Shown here in pieces: positions 37,031 to 46,085 of a DNA stretch of 62,205 nucleotides. The stretch's first letter is position 1; every line of letters starts with the position of its first letter. The position numbers were made by a program, and so were the translations under genes. The notes under the pieces are model-generated. The model searched no databases, was not told the origin of the DNA, and saw only the letters and a program-made list of their open reading frames with translations. The DNA lies in assembly GCA_052139595.1 (NCBI GenBank), contig JBKQWK010000018.1:1-62205 (forward strand), given 5' to 3'. This DNA is from JBKQWK01 sp052139595 (GTDB taxonomy: Bacteria > Actinomycetota > Thermoleophilia > UBA2241).

Positions 37031-38983
37031 CTACAGGCTCCTCACGTTTTCCAGACCGTTCTGCTGGAGAATGGCGGCCAGGTTGGTCTTGGCAACGTCA
37101 TCGGCCTCCGGCGGCGCACCTTTCTTGGAAGGCCGAGTGAACGCGCTGTCGCGGAAGACGACCTGGGATTCACCCACGGGGGCCAGTTCCTTGTGCCACG
37201 CGGCGATGCCCAGCGCCAGCGATTCCACCTCGGCGGTGGCGATCTGTTCGGCGAGGCAGACCAGGAGGACACCTGCGCCGATGCTGTGGACCGTCTTGCC
37301 CGCAACGCACTTCTGCTCGATGGGCACGGTAAGGTCCAGGCCGAGCTTCAAGAGCAGCTCGAAGAGAATGTCCTGCTCTGTGCGGTCGGCCTTCAGGTGC
37401 TCGGTGTGCTCATGGAGCGTTGTCGCAAGGTTGTCGCGGTCCGGCTCCCACGCTCGGATGTTGCTGGAGGCCAGCTTGAAGACGCGGAAACCGAGGTCAC
37501 CCGCGAACATGGGGTTTTCTTCTCGGGTCTTCTTCCCCGCACGGCGCAGACGTTCTTTGCATACCTCTGCGAGATTTCGGGGTTTCTTCAGCTTGTCGCA
37601 GAAAGCGGCGGCCGTCTTCTGATCCTTGTTCTCCGGGTCAAGCGGCTCGGGAAGTTGCACAAGGATATAGCGTCTGGCTCCTCCGTCGTCCTTGTTCTGC
37701 CGAAGTACCGCGTGGCCCGTCGTCCCCGAACCAGCAAAGAAATCGAGGATCAGGGCATCTTCGTCTTTCTCGTCATTGATCGTGAGCGATAAGAGTTTTG
37801 CGATCAGGCCCACCGGCTTAGGAAACGAGAAGACGCCATCGCCGAGCAGCAGTTCCATCTCTTTCGAGCCCTCCTGATTAAAGGGGCCAATCATAATGGA
37901 GAGAGGCTTCATCTCTCGCATGTCACCGTTTTCGTCCTTCAGGTACTGTTTTACCCTGACGCTGACCTTCCCGTTCGTTTCATTGACGACGACCTCATCG
38001 TTGGCGATAGCGGCTTCAACTCGATCTTTAGCCCAGATCCACTGCTTCTCTGGCCAAATCTCGCGTCCGTTGATTGTGATCGGGTATCGAAGGTTCGGAC
38101 GGTCGTCTTTGCTGCTGGTGGCAAGTGGCTGCGTAACGAAGCCACCACGGGTCTTCAAGACGAAGTCCCGATCGAACGCGAATCCATGAGTGTTCAACGA
38201 CTCCAGCAGGTCCTCCATCTTCTCATCGGCGACATCCCAGCTAGCGCTCAGCAACGAGAACAAGAGATCCGACTTACCCAGTTTCGTCCCACCCGAGTTG
38301 GCGCGGATGAAGACTTCGACCACGTCGTCTTCCTTGTAGAGCGCAGGATTGTCGATGCTGTCCAGCTCCTGGTAGGTCAGAGCCTCGTCCATCTTGAACG
38401 TCCGGTCAATCAAATCCAGATGGTCCTTGAGCTTGTCGTTTTCATCCTTGGTCAGCGCAGGACCGGCGGCCGCCTGTAGGGAATCGAGCACTTCACGTTG
38501 TTTCTTGATGGTGAAGACGAGGTCCTTGAACTTCACCCAAGGGAAGGTGATAGAGGCAGGAGGCAGGAACTTGAACTTGTACTTCACGTCATCCGGGGCG
38601 GCGACCTCACCGCTCAAAATGTCAAAACACAGCTCTTTGCCCTCGAAACTACCGCACAGCCCAATGAAGAGGCTTTGCAAGCGCTGTTGGCCGTCGAGAA
38701 CGAGGCACTTCTTCTTGGCGTTGGTGGGCACATAGAAATCGCTCAGGCGGAGCGTGTACTTCCAGTTGTCGATGAACTTGCGATGACGGATTGTGCTCGT
38801 GGTCTTCCAAATCAACAACGTGCTGATGGGGTACTCGCGCAGGATAGAATCGAACAGCCTGCAAATCTGCTCTTCGCTCCAGACGAACGGCCGCTGGATG
38901 TTGGGAAGCCAGAAGCCTCCCTCCTCTTCGTCGTTGTTGAGAAATGTGACGATCTTCCTGATGGTCTGCTTCTGGTTCTTCAT
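37031..38983 (-). CDS. Hybrid: DUF262 N-terminal half joined to type III Mod methyltransferase C-terminal half
   Basis: 650 residues. Residues 1-278 are DUF262 (GmrSD/ParB-like): NIQRPFVWSEEQIC near 28, LVLDGQQRLQSL at about 95-106 and VFIRANSGGTKLGKSDLLF at 224-242, broken off within a helical domain after FDRDFVLKT. Residues 279-650 are the second half of a type III Mod: NLRYPI, EIWPEKQWIW, VFSFPKPVGLI, and SAM motif I (DFFAGSGTTGHAV at 414-426). Missing: DPPY (motif IV) and target recognition, which lie in the absent first half. The join at 38150 is in frame. It overlaps DUF4391 by 4 bases. The product is unlikely to methylate DNA. Confidence 0.8.
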   Translation of the reverse strand: MKNQKQTIRKIVTFLNNDEEEGGFWLPNIQRPFVWSEEQICRLFDSILREYPISTLLIWKTTSTIRHRKFIDNWKYTLRLSDFYVPTNAKKKCLVLDGQQRLQSLFIGLCGSFEGKELCFDILSGEVAAPDDVKYKFKFLPPASITFPWVKFKDLVFTIKKQREVLDSLQAAAGPALTKDENDKLKDHLDLIDRTFKMDEALTYQELDSIDNPALYKEDDVVEVFIRANSGGTKLGKSDLLFSLLSASWDVADEKMEDLLESLNTHGFAFDRDFVLKTRGGFVTQPLATSSKDDRPNLRYPITINGREIWPEKQWIWAKDRVEAAIANDEVVVNETNGKVSVRVKQYLKDENGDMREMKPLSIMIGPFNQEGSKEMELLLGDGVFSFPKPVGLIAKLLSLTINDEKDEDALILDFFAGSGTTGHAVLRQNKDDGGARRYILVQLPEPLDPENKDQKTAAAFCDKLKKPRNLAEVCKERLRRAGKKTREENPMFAGDLGFRVFKLASSNIRAWEPDRDNLATTLHEHTEHLKADRTEQDILFELLLKLGLDLTVPIEQKCVAGKTVHSIGAGVLLVCLAEQIATAEVESLALGIAAWHKELAPVGESQVVFRDSAFTRPSKKGAPPEADDVAKTNLAAILQQNGLENVRSL

Positions 38984-39756
38984 GGGGCATCTCCTGCTAC
39001 GAGTCTTTGTTCAGCGGCGGCCAGTTCGGCTTCGAGCCGTTTGATTTTGAGATTCAGTTCCACAAGGCGGTTGATCTGCTTCTCCTTCTTCGCCTTGGCC
39101 CGCAAGACGGTCAGATCGCGCTGAAGCTGGGCGTGGGCGTCCAAGCCCTCCCGCACGGCAGAACCACGGTCGGTGGACTCCGGCGGCGCGAACGTGCCGG
39201 TGATCTCGGCTGCCTCCAGCGCCGCCACGCGGTCCAGCCAGCCCTGGTAGACCGCGTACAGGTTGCCGGAAGGCTGGCTGGCCAAAGGAAGACTGGCCAG
39301 GAACGCCGCTTCTTCCGCCGTGGGTGCGTCTGGCTGAAACGGGGCCGTGCGGCGGACGTCCTCGATCACCACCTTGCCCTTCTCGCCCTGCGACCAGCGC
39401 TTGTGGGCCAGCGACAGGCTGAAGGTATCACCGTGGGCGGTCACGAGCACGACCGGATAGGGCACCGCCCTGTGTATCAACTCGACCAACCGGGGCGGCT
39501 TGGCGGCGGCGCGCAGCACGACACTGAGCACGACGATTTCCAGGTACTCCCGTGCGTCGTCGCGGAAGATCGGCACGCCGATGTTGGTGGGCTTCAACGC
39601 CGCGATCCAGGTCAGCTCCTCGATGCCGTCCTGTAGGTATCGCTTGTCGGCGGGCGTGGGCGCGCCCTGCTCCAGCAGCAGCTTCTTGGGCACCCGCTGG
39701 TCCACGCGGGCGTCCGGCGGCAGCGCCAGGGCATTGATGAGCGTGGCGATGCTCAT
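38980..39756 (-). CDS. DUF4391 protein of type III restriction clusters
   Basis: 258 residues. The mid part (NIGVPIFRDDAREYLEIVVLSV, split over two strands) and basic C-terminal coiled coil (KEKQINRLVELNLKIKRLEAEL) match DUF4391, a family that usually accompanies SNF2-helicase, Mod and Res genes. Its role there is not known; the coiled coil suggests a subunit or adaptor. It overlaps both neighbours by 4 bases. Confidence 0.8.
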   Translation of the reverse strand: MSIATLINALALPPDARVDQRVPKKLLLEQGAPTPADKRYLQDGIEELTWIAALKPTNIGVPIFRDDAREYLEIVVLSVVLRAAAKPPRLVELIHRAVPYPVVLVTAHGDTFSLSLAHKRWSQGEKGKVVIEDVRRTAPFQPDAPTAEEAAFLASLPLASQPSGNLYAVYQGWLDRVAALEAAEITGTFAPPESTDRGSAVREGLDAHAQLQRDLTVLRAKAKKEKQINRLVELNLKIKRLEAELAAAEQRLVAGDAP

Positions 39757-41366
39757 TTTCCCGGGTCCCCTTTCTGACGACGAGAGGATGAGCCCTTTGA
39801 TCCGTTTGTGAGCCCTTTGCGGCGCGATTTCCCGGCACCCGTGGATGTCCCCTTTGTCCCGTTTATGTCCCGTTCGCCGCCCGGTGTGGTGGCGTCTGCG
39901 GATGTCCCCTTTGTCCCCTTTATGTCCCCTTTGCTCGCGAGCACGTAGAACGCGCCCCGCCCCGTCTTGCCGATGCGTGCGACAACACCTTTTGCCACCA
40001 GATCGGCCAAGTCGCGAGATGCGGTTTTCTTGGTCGCTCCCGTTATCTCCTGGTACTCTTGATTGGTGATCCGGCCAGCGGCTTTCAGATGGGCCAGGAC
40101 CCGGCTCTGGCGTTCATTGAGGCCCAGGGCCGCAACGACCTGCTCCGTGAGCCAATCGCGCCAGACCGTAACCGAGAACTCACCGGCGCGCTGCTCGAAG
40201 TCGGGTTCGGGGAGCGAGTGCTCGACGCTCTCGCGGATCATCATCAACGTGCCGGTGCCGTACTTCTCGATATAGCGGGCCAGAAACATGGCTTCGCAAA
40301 TCCCAGCGTTGCGGGCCACGGAGCCGTGGGGCTCGCGCAACCGCTCAAGCGTCAGCGGTGGCGGAAGCACGCCGGGGTTCCAGACCTCCACTCGGTCGGC
40401 GAAAACGGAAACCTGCACTGCGCCTGCCAAGGCGTAGTCGCGGTGGGCGACGGCGTTGACGACGGCCTCGCGCACAACGTCCGGGGGGATTTCGTAGGCA
40501 ACTGGCGCCTGCGCGCTCAGGGCGCGGGTGCCGACGCTGCGGTTGATCACGGAGAGCACGAAGTCCGCCGCTCGGTCCACCTGCTCAAAGAGCCGACCCT
40601 TGAATATCTGGTAGTAGGGGGCTGGCCGCTGGATTTCCGTGCCGTGGAAGTGCATGCAGCGGACCTCAGCGCTGGACACGAATCGCTGGGGATCGCGGCC
40701 GAAGAGCAGCACGGCAGCGTTGGTGGGCTGCCCCTCCACGAGCAGGTGCAAGTGGGCCAACACGTCGGCCTTCGGGGTTCGCGCCGCCAACGGAAACTGC
40801 CGCTCGGCACGGGCGCAGCCAACGAAGTCGGAAACGGCTCGCCCATCAATGTCATCAAGGGTAGCGCCGGGACAGGGGCGCTCGTCGAATGGTCGGTTCT
40901 GGATGACGCCCACGCTTTCCAGGTAATCCACCAGGCTTGCGTAGACCGCATCGGTGAGGTCGGCAGTCTCGGCAAAGCGGCGGCGGATCAACTGCGCCCC
41001 AGCCTTGCGCACCAGGACCTGCATCTTCGGATGACGAGCGGAGTCCTTATCGCCCTTGACGAAGATCAGACGTTCCTTCCCGGTGGCGGTGGCGCGGTCA
41101 AACTCGCGTTCAGTGGGCGACAGGCCCTTAGCGTCCTCGTAGCCGTATTCGTTGCCGAACAGGCCCAGGTAGACGTCGCAACGGTCCACCTCTTTCAGAT
41201 ACACCTCATCTGCGCCGCGGCCGGAGGCGGGCAGGTCCTCGAACAGGAACACATCAAAGAAGCGCCCCAGGAGAGGGTCGCCCCGGATATAGTCCTTCAG
41301 CGCCCGGCGCTCGGCAGCGAGTTCCTTCTGGACTGAGCTGATGAAGATCCTCTTCTTGCCGCTCAT
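39753..41366 (-). CDS. DUF4062 plus RecG-like ATP-binding protein with repetitive tail
   Basis: 537 residues. The N-terminus (KRIFISSVQKELAAER, then VYLGLFGNEYG and SPTEREFDRA) is DUF4062, a TIR-related fold found in antiviral genes. About 175-420 is an AlbA_2/HATPase_c_4-like part (AAVLLFGRDPQRF, DVVREAVVNAVAHRDY, EKYGTGTLMMI). A winged helix follows (ITNQEYQEITGATKKTASRDLADLV). The last 55 residues are a repetitive Gly/Lys/Thr/Ser tail (KGTKGTS twice). It overlaps the SNF2 and DUF4391 genes by 4 bases. Probable role: nucleotide-dependent sensor of the defence locus. Confidence 0.8.
   Translation of the reverse strand: MSGKKRIFISSVQKELAAERRALKDYIRGDPLLGRFFDVFLFEDLPASGRGADEVYLKEVDRCDVYLGLFGNEYGYEDAKGLSPTEREFDRATATGKERLIFVKGDKDSARHPKMQVLVRKAGAQLIRRRFAETADLTDAVYASLVDYLESVGVIQNRPFDERPCPGATLDDIDGRAVSDFVGCARAERQFPLAARTPKADVLAHLHLLVEGQPTNAAVLLFGRDPQRFVSSAEVRCMHFHGTEIQRPAPYYQIFKGRLFEQVDRAADFVLSVINRSVGTRALSAQAPVAYEIPPDVVREAVVNAVAHRDYALAGAVQVSVFADRVEVWNPGVLPPPLTLERLREPHGSVARNAGICEAMFLARYIEKYGTGTLMMIRESVEHSLPEPDFEQRAGEFSVTVWRDWLTEQVVAALGLNERQSRVLAHLKAAGRITNQEYQEITGATKKTASRDLADLVAKGVVARIGKTGRGAFYVLASKGDIKGTKGTSADATTPGGERDINGTKGTSTGAGKSRRKGLTNGSKGSSSRRQKGDPGK
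39846..39935. repeat. Duplicated 30-base block within the repetitive C-terminal tail
   Basis: A block of about 30 bases (GGATGTCCCCTTTGTCCC, then TTTATGTCCC) occurs at about 39843 and again at about 39900 with few changes. On the coding strand each copy encodes the KGTKGTS-type stretch. Such tails can change length by slippage. Confidence 0.55.
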
Positions 41367-44300
41367 GGCACCGCCTCCCCGTTACCATCAGGGAGCACGA
41401 CCAGGAAGGCAACGACCTCGAAATCGTTGATCCCCTGGAACTCGCCCTTCATGGCGTGGGTGCCGCCAGGCGTGAACAGGCTGGCGATGGCCCGCTCTTC
41501 CTTCTTACCGACGATCGAGGCGATCGCCTTGGCGAGCAGGTCCTGGGCGGCCCGCATGTCACGGCCGTCCTTCGTGGCCTTGTCGAAACGGGCGCTGGCC
41601 CCAGCATCGGGCATGTCGCGGCCGATGGAGAGCCGTTTCAGCCGGTCGAGTGTCTGCTTGGCCTGGGTGAACGGCAGCAAGACCGCGCCGTCGTCGCCGA
41701 CATGCACGACGTAATGCGGCGCCAAGGGATAGCCTGGCTCGATGGCCTTCAGCGCCCCCTCGCCCACGGCGCGGAGGCAGAAGATCACGCCTGGTGGGAT
41801 AGCCGCCTCGTCGTTTCCCTGGGCCGTGGTGACGGCGAACGTGCCGGGCGGGAGCTTTTCGAGTTGGCCAGGGTGTTCCTTGAGGAAGCCGGAGAGGTCA
41901 ATGCGGAAGTCGTTCAGGGTGAGATCGGCGATGGAAACGCCGCTCGACAGGTCTTCGAGGTCGATGACGGCATCCTGGAGCTTGAGGAGCTGCTTGCGAC
42001 GGTACTCCAGGTCGTTCATCTGGTTGCCCGACTGGTGCTCGATGATATTCTCTTCGCCAGTGGCGGAGATGTCCAAGAGAACCATTCGGCCGCTGACCCG
42101 CTGTTCGAGGTTGATGTACTCCTCCAACTCGATGTTCGGCCAGAAGTTGATGAGCTGGATCCGCTCGTTCACGGATCCGATGCGGTCGATCCGGCCGAAG
42201 CGCTGGATGATACGGACGGGATTCCAGTGGATGTCGAAGTTGATGACGGTATCGCAGTCCTGGAGATTCTGACCCTCGCTGATGCAGTCGGTGGCGATGA
42301 GCAAGTCCACCTCGCCTTCCTCAGCTAGGTCCTCGGGGCGTTCCTTGGCGCGGGGTGAGAAAGCCGTGATGATGCTGGTGAAGTCCTTGCGGAGTTTAGG
42401 TAGCGTAGCCTGGTTATGGCCCGCCCCTGTAACCAAGGCCGAGTGCAGGCCAAGTTCATCCAGCGCCCAGGCGGACAATTCGCCGTACAGGTAGTGGGCG
42501 GTGTCGGCGAACGCCGTGAAGACGAGAAACTTGCGGTTATCGGGGTTGATCGGCTGACGACACTTGCACCGGATGACCTCGCGGAGGGCATCGAGCTTGG
42601 CGTCTCGCACTGCGCTCACCTGCTTTGCGGCCGAGAGGAGCGTGGCAAGCCGGTTGCGGTCCTCGATGAGGTCCTGCCTCCAGCGGATGTGGTCCACGTC
42701 CCGAAGCAGCACCTTGACCTTGCGCCCGACCAACAGGCTCTCGAAGGCCGGATCGTCCACGTCTACGTCTTCAATGTCAACCTCGTCGACCGACTCGGCG
42801 TGGGCGTCGAGCTTGGTCAGAGTGGCTTCCACGTCGGCAAGTTGGCGGGTAAGCGTAAGGGCGAACGAGGTAACCGAGCTTTCCATCCGTTTCAGGACGT
42901 TGACCCGTAGCAGGTGGATCAGGCTTTCTTCGCGGTCCACCTGGCGGAAGAAGCTCTCGCCACCGCGAATTTTGGTGCTGTACTTGGCGTCGTAGGCCGC
43001 CTGCCGGTGCGGTAGGACATATCGCAGGGGCGCGTAGGCGCTGAGGTTGAGGCGGCGGATCTCGTTGTTGATCTCGCGGATGGAACGGAACTCACCCGCC
43101 TTGTCCACGTCGGACTTGATGTTGACGGGCTTCAGACGCTCGGGGAACCGGCCCGTCTCGCGGGTGCCGTAGTATTTCTCGACGTGCTTGCGGGACCGCG
43201 CGATGGTCAACAGGTCCAGCAGCTTGAAGTAGTCGAAACCGAGCATGTCGATCAACCGTGCCGGGCGCCGCTCGGCCTCTTCTAAGGCCAACCAGCGGTT
43301 GAATTGGAGTTGGGCCTGGCGCACCGTGGCTTCGACGCTGGGGACACCTTGGTCGAGCAGGGCAGTATCATCGCCCTCGGTCACGAAGGCGATCTGGTTC
43401 TTCAGGTCGGCAAGCCGGTTGTTGACCGGAGTGGCCGAGAGCATCAGGACGCGGGTCTTGACCCCCTCCTTGATGATCCGCCGCATGAGGCGATCATAAC
43501 GGGTTTCGCGATCGTTGTGGCTGGACTTGTTGCGGAAGTTGTGCGACTCGTCGATGACCACCAGGTCGTAGTTGCCCCAGTTGACGTGGGCCAGGTCGAT
43601 GTCGCCGGAGTTGCCACCATCGCGGGAAAGGTCCGTGTGGTTGAGTACGTCGTAGCCGAAACGGTCGGCAGCCAGGAAGTTACGGCGGTCGTTGGCCTTG
43701 TAGAGCGTCCAGTTGTCGCGGAGCCGCTTCGGCACCAGGACCAGCACGCGGTCGTTGCGCAGATCGTAGTATTTGATGATAGCCAGGGCCTCGAACGTCT
43801 TGCCGAGGCCAACGCTATCGGCGATGATACACCCGCCAAGGCGCTCCAGCTTGTCGATCGCCCCGACCACTCCATCCCGCTGAAACTTGTAGAGCTTCTT
43901 CCACACCGTGGTGTTGCGGATGCCGGTGGCCGACTTGACGATGCGTTCCTCGTCCAGTTCGTCGCCGAGGTCCTTGAAAACACGGAAGAGGGTCAGGTAG
44001 TAGATGAGCGAGGGGGGCTTGGGATCGAAAAGATTCTGGAGCCCCGAAAGGAAGGCCCCCTTCTGTTGGTCGGAAACGGGCAGCGTATTCCAAAGGCTGG
44101 TGAACCACGCCCCAAGGACAGCCGATTCATCGGGGCGCTCGGAGCACTGGATCAGGCTGAATTGATTCCCTGGGGTCAGGCCCAACCCTTCGGTCGTAAA
44201 CGCGCAGTTGCCGGTAATGACCAAGCGAAGCTCCAATTCCGGCTTCCCGACGATGAGAATGGACTGCGGCAGCAAGGTGGGGGCGCTTCGCAACTCGACC

Positions 44301-44617
44301 TTTTCCTTGATCCACGCGGCGCACTCCCGAGCCAGCCAGCGGACTTGAAGGCGGTTACGAAAGGCGCGGTCGTTGTCGGAGCCGGTCAGGCCGAGATCGG
44401 CACCATTGATGGCGGGGAGGACCAAGCGGCAGGTGGTGAGCTTCTCCAGGACTTCGCGCAGCTCGGCAAAGGCGAAGAGGGAAAACGCCGGTGACGCCAG
44501 GTCAAGCGACGACGACGACGCGAGGGCCTGACGCAGTTCGTCGATCACGCGGTCGTTGCCTGTGTTCTTAATAAGTTTCATGGGTGCCGTCTTGACGGGG
44601 GCCGAAAGTGGCGTCAT
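41363..44617 (-). CDS. SNF2-family helicase with PLD-like N-terminal domain
   Basis: 1084 residues. The first 200 (LELRLVITGNCAFTTEGLG) look like a phospholipase-D-type or regulatory domain. The SNF2 ATPase starts near 245: DSVGLGKT at 267-274, VVIDESHNFRN at 353-363, LMLSATPVNN, FTAFADTAHYLYGEL and IATDCISEGQNLQDC with the final QRFGRIDRIG. All motor motifs are present. Such helicases are standard partners of DUF4391 and type III methylases. The start is ATG at 44617, 10 bases after the MerR-like gene. Confidence 0.88.
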   Translation of the reverse strand: MTPLSAPVKTAPMKLIKNTGNDRVIDELRQALASSSSLDLASPAFSLFAFAELREVLEKLTTCRLVLPAINGADLGLTGSDNDRAFRNRLQVRWLARECAAWIKEKVELRSAPTLLPQSILIVGKPELELRLVITGNCAFTTEGLGLTPGNQFSLIQCSERPDESAVLGAWFTSLWNTLPVSDQQKGAFLSGLQNLFDPKPPSLIYYLTLFRVFKDLGDELDEERIVKSATGIRNTTVWKKLYKFQRDGVVGAIDKLERLGGCIIADSVGLGKTFEALAIIKYYDLRNDRVLVLVPKRLRDNWTLYKANDRRNFLAADRFGYDVLNHTDLSRDGGNSGDIDLAHVNWGNYDLVVIDESHNFRNKSSHNDRETRYDRLMRRIIKEGVKTRVLMLSATPVNNRLADLKNQIAFVTEGDDTALLDQGVPSVEATVRQAQLQFNRWLALEEAERRPARLIDMLGFDYFKLLDLLTIARSRKHVEKYYGTRETGRFPERLKPVNIKSDVDKAGEFRSIREINNEIRRLNLSAYAPLRYVLPHRQAAYDAKYSTKIRGGESFFRQVDREESLIHLLRVNVLKRMESSVTSFALTLTRQLADVEATLTKLDAHAESVDEVDIEDVDVDDPAFESLLVGRKVKVLLRDVDHIRWRQDLIEDRNRLATLLSAAKQVSAVRDAKLDALREVIRCKCRQPINPDNRKFLVFTAFADTAHYLYGELSAWALDELGLHSALVTGAGHNQATLPKLRKDFTSIITAFSPRAKERPEDLAEEGEVDLLIATDCISEGQNLQDCDTVINFDIHWNPVRIIQRFGRIDRIGSVNERIQLINFWPNIELEEYINLEQRVSGRMVLLDISATGEENIIEHQSGNQMNDLEYRRKQLLKLQDAVIDLEDLSSGVSIADLTLNDFRIDLSGFLKEHPGQLEKLPPGTFAVTTAQGNDEAAIPPGVIFCLRAVGEGALKAIEPGYPLAPHYVVHVGDDGAVLLPFTQAKQTLDRLKRLSIGRDMPDAGASARFDKATKDGRDMRAAQDLLAKAIASIVGKKEERAIASLFTPGGTHAMKGEFQGINDFEVVAFLVVLPDGNGEAVP

Positions 44618-44627
44618 GCTCGCCGCT

Positions 44628-44855
44628 TCAACGCGGTTGGTGGGGTCGGCGCCAGCCGGTTGGAAACTTTCCTGACTCCTCGATTTGCCGGAGCAGTTCC
44701 TCCAGGTCGGCCTTCTTGAAGAGTCGGTAGCCGCTGATCGGGTTACGGTACACGGCCATTTTGCCGTCTCGATGCCAGTTCCTGAGCGTGTTGGGCGATA
44801 CGCCTAGAAACTTGGCCGCCTGCTTGATCGTCACGAACTCGTCCAGCTTGGTCAT
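44628..44855 (-). CDS. MerR/excisionase-like DNA-binding protein
   Basis: A 75-residue helix-turn-helix protein: FVTIKQAAKFLGVSPNTLRNWHRDGKMAVYRN, broken by the turn, then YRLFKKADLEELLRQI. This is the MerR/HTH_17 fold of excisionases and of regulators controlling restriction genes. It is the first gene of the defence run; ATG 44855 is preferred because the longer frame (to 44930) adds only a basic extension. It may control the island or, as an excisionase, mark it as mobile. Confidence 0.8.
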   Translation of the reverse strand: MTKLDEFVTIKQAAKFLGVSPNTLRNWHRDGKMAVYRNPISGYRLFKKADLEELLRQIEESGKFPTGWRRPHQPR

Positions 44856-44994
44856 CAAAGCTACTCGCCGATTCGCGTTCCTCCTGGTCGCATGGTAGTC
44901 AAGGTTACCAAGACTATGTTCGGATCGCAAGCAGCCATGAAAAAGAAAAATCGGCTCATCGAAAGTTCTCGCGGCAAGATGTTCGCAGGCTTGG

Positions 44995-45834
44995 TCAAAC
45001 CAAACCTTCGTCTGCCAAGCCGGTCGGAACCCGACCGAGCACGTCCCGATGCACCACGCTCCCTTTCCTCATGACGATCTTCGGCAGCGTGCGCCCGTGC
45101 CCAGTCCAAACCAGGGCCGGATGCGGTCGGCGGTAGTGGGGCATGACCTCGATCTTCGCGCCCACGTTCCACCCCACTTTGCCGCGGCGGTGGGCCTTCT
45201 CTACGTACTTATGGTCACCACTTTCCTCGTACTTCGGCCGGTCGTCGGCCAACACGTCCGGCGTGATGACGTCGGGGTCATCGGCCAACAGGCAGAGCAT
45301 CGCACAGAGCCGCAGGCAATCCTGCGCCATCGGGAGGTGCTGCTCGGAGAAGAAACTGCCGCTCACGACATAGCTCTGCGTATTGACGGCCGACTCCTGG
45401 AAGGATCGCTCCAGGGTCTTGCCCGGCTCGCAACCGAGCGTCATGTGCAGGTTGAACAGGCCCGTAGGCCCCATGAAGTTCACCCACAGGCGAAGATCGT
45501 CGGCATCTTCCTGGTACATGAGCGCCGTATGAACGCCAGGCAGGCCGCCGATCGGTTTCTCGGCCGGCAAGCGGATCGCCAGTGCCCGCAGCGGGGTATG
45601 GATCAAGCTCGCGTCGAGATCCAGCCGCAGTTTCAAGAGGGCAGGGACGATGGCCGGCCAGAGTTGGTAGTAGGGTCGGTGGAGCCGCTGCCAAACGCCC
45701 TCGGCCAGGACCAGACCGTTACCCGTTCTACCGCCGCCAGCCACGGAAGCAGCGTAAAACTGGTCGGCAGTAACATGGCGTGGGAGCTGTTCCCGCATCT
45801 CCTCCCACATTGTCCGATACTCGTGAAACTTCAC
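44995..45834 (-). CDS. Conserved hypothetical protein of planctomycete type
   Basis: 279 residues from GTG 45834 (AGGGGA 7 bases upstream); the frame opens at 45873. It contains RLHRPYYQLWPAIVPALLKL, a middle LRLWVNFMGPTGLFNLHMTLG and a C-terminal part PHYRRPHPALVWTGHGRTLP with a basic end. No known domain is recognised. The C-terminal motif recurs in planctomycete hypotheticals in my memory, but I cannot check this. The gene is upstream of and co-directional with the defence run. Confidence 0.6.
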   Translation of the reverse strand: MKFHEYRTMWEEMREQLPRHVTADQFYAASVAGGGRTGNGLVLAEGVWQRLHRPYYQLWPAIVPALLKLRLDLDASLIHTPLRALAIRLPAEKPIGGLPGVHTALMYQEDADDLRLWVNFMGPTGLFNLHMTLGCEPGKTLERSFQESAVNTQSYVVSGSFFSEQHLPMAQDCLRLCAMLCLLADDPDVITPDVLADDRPKYEESGDHKYVEKAHRRGKVGWNVGAKIEVMPHYRRPHPALVWTGHGRTLPKIVMRKGSVVHRDVLGRVPTGLADEGLV

Positions 45835-45873
45835 GGTCGCGTCCCCTGATCTTTCCAGATTCCAGAATAACAC

Positions 45874-46085
45874 GGGGATCGTTCGCAGTCACCCAGGCGA
45901 GTGAGGAACAGAGCAGGACGTAGATAGGACCACGACACCGACGAATTGTGACCGTGACGAGGATTCGGATTCCAGACCACGGCGAACGAAATGGTGATGG
46001 TGCGGAAGTTGGAGTATCGCCGTGCGGCTGGTCCTCGAACGCTGCGCGATGGCCGTTCCGGAAATCGGTGTCGTCAGCGCTTCCC
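45874..46085. other. Short intergenic stretch
   Basis: No convincing gene, repeat or terminator between the two hypothetical genes. Frames here lack coding bias. Confidence 0.4.

Noticed and set aside
40059..41336. 425-codon plus-strand ORF over the DUF4062 gene
   Set aside because: Antisense shadow; the minus-strand product has recognised domains.
43304..44494. 396-codon plus-strand ORF over the SNF2 gene
   Set aside because: Antisense to helicase motifs.
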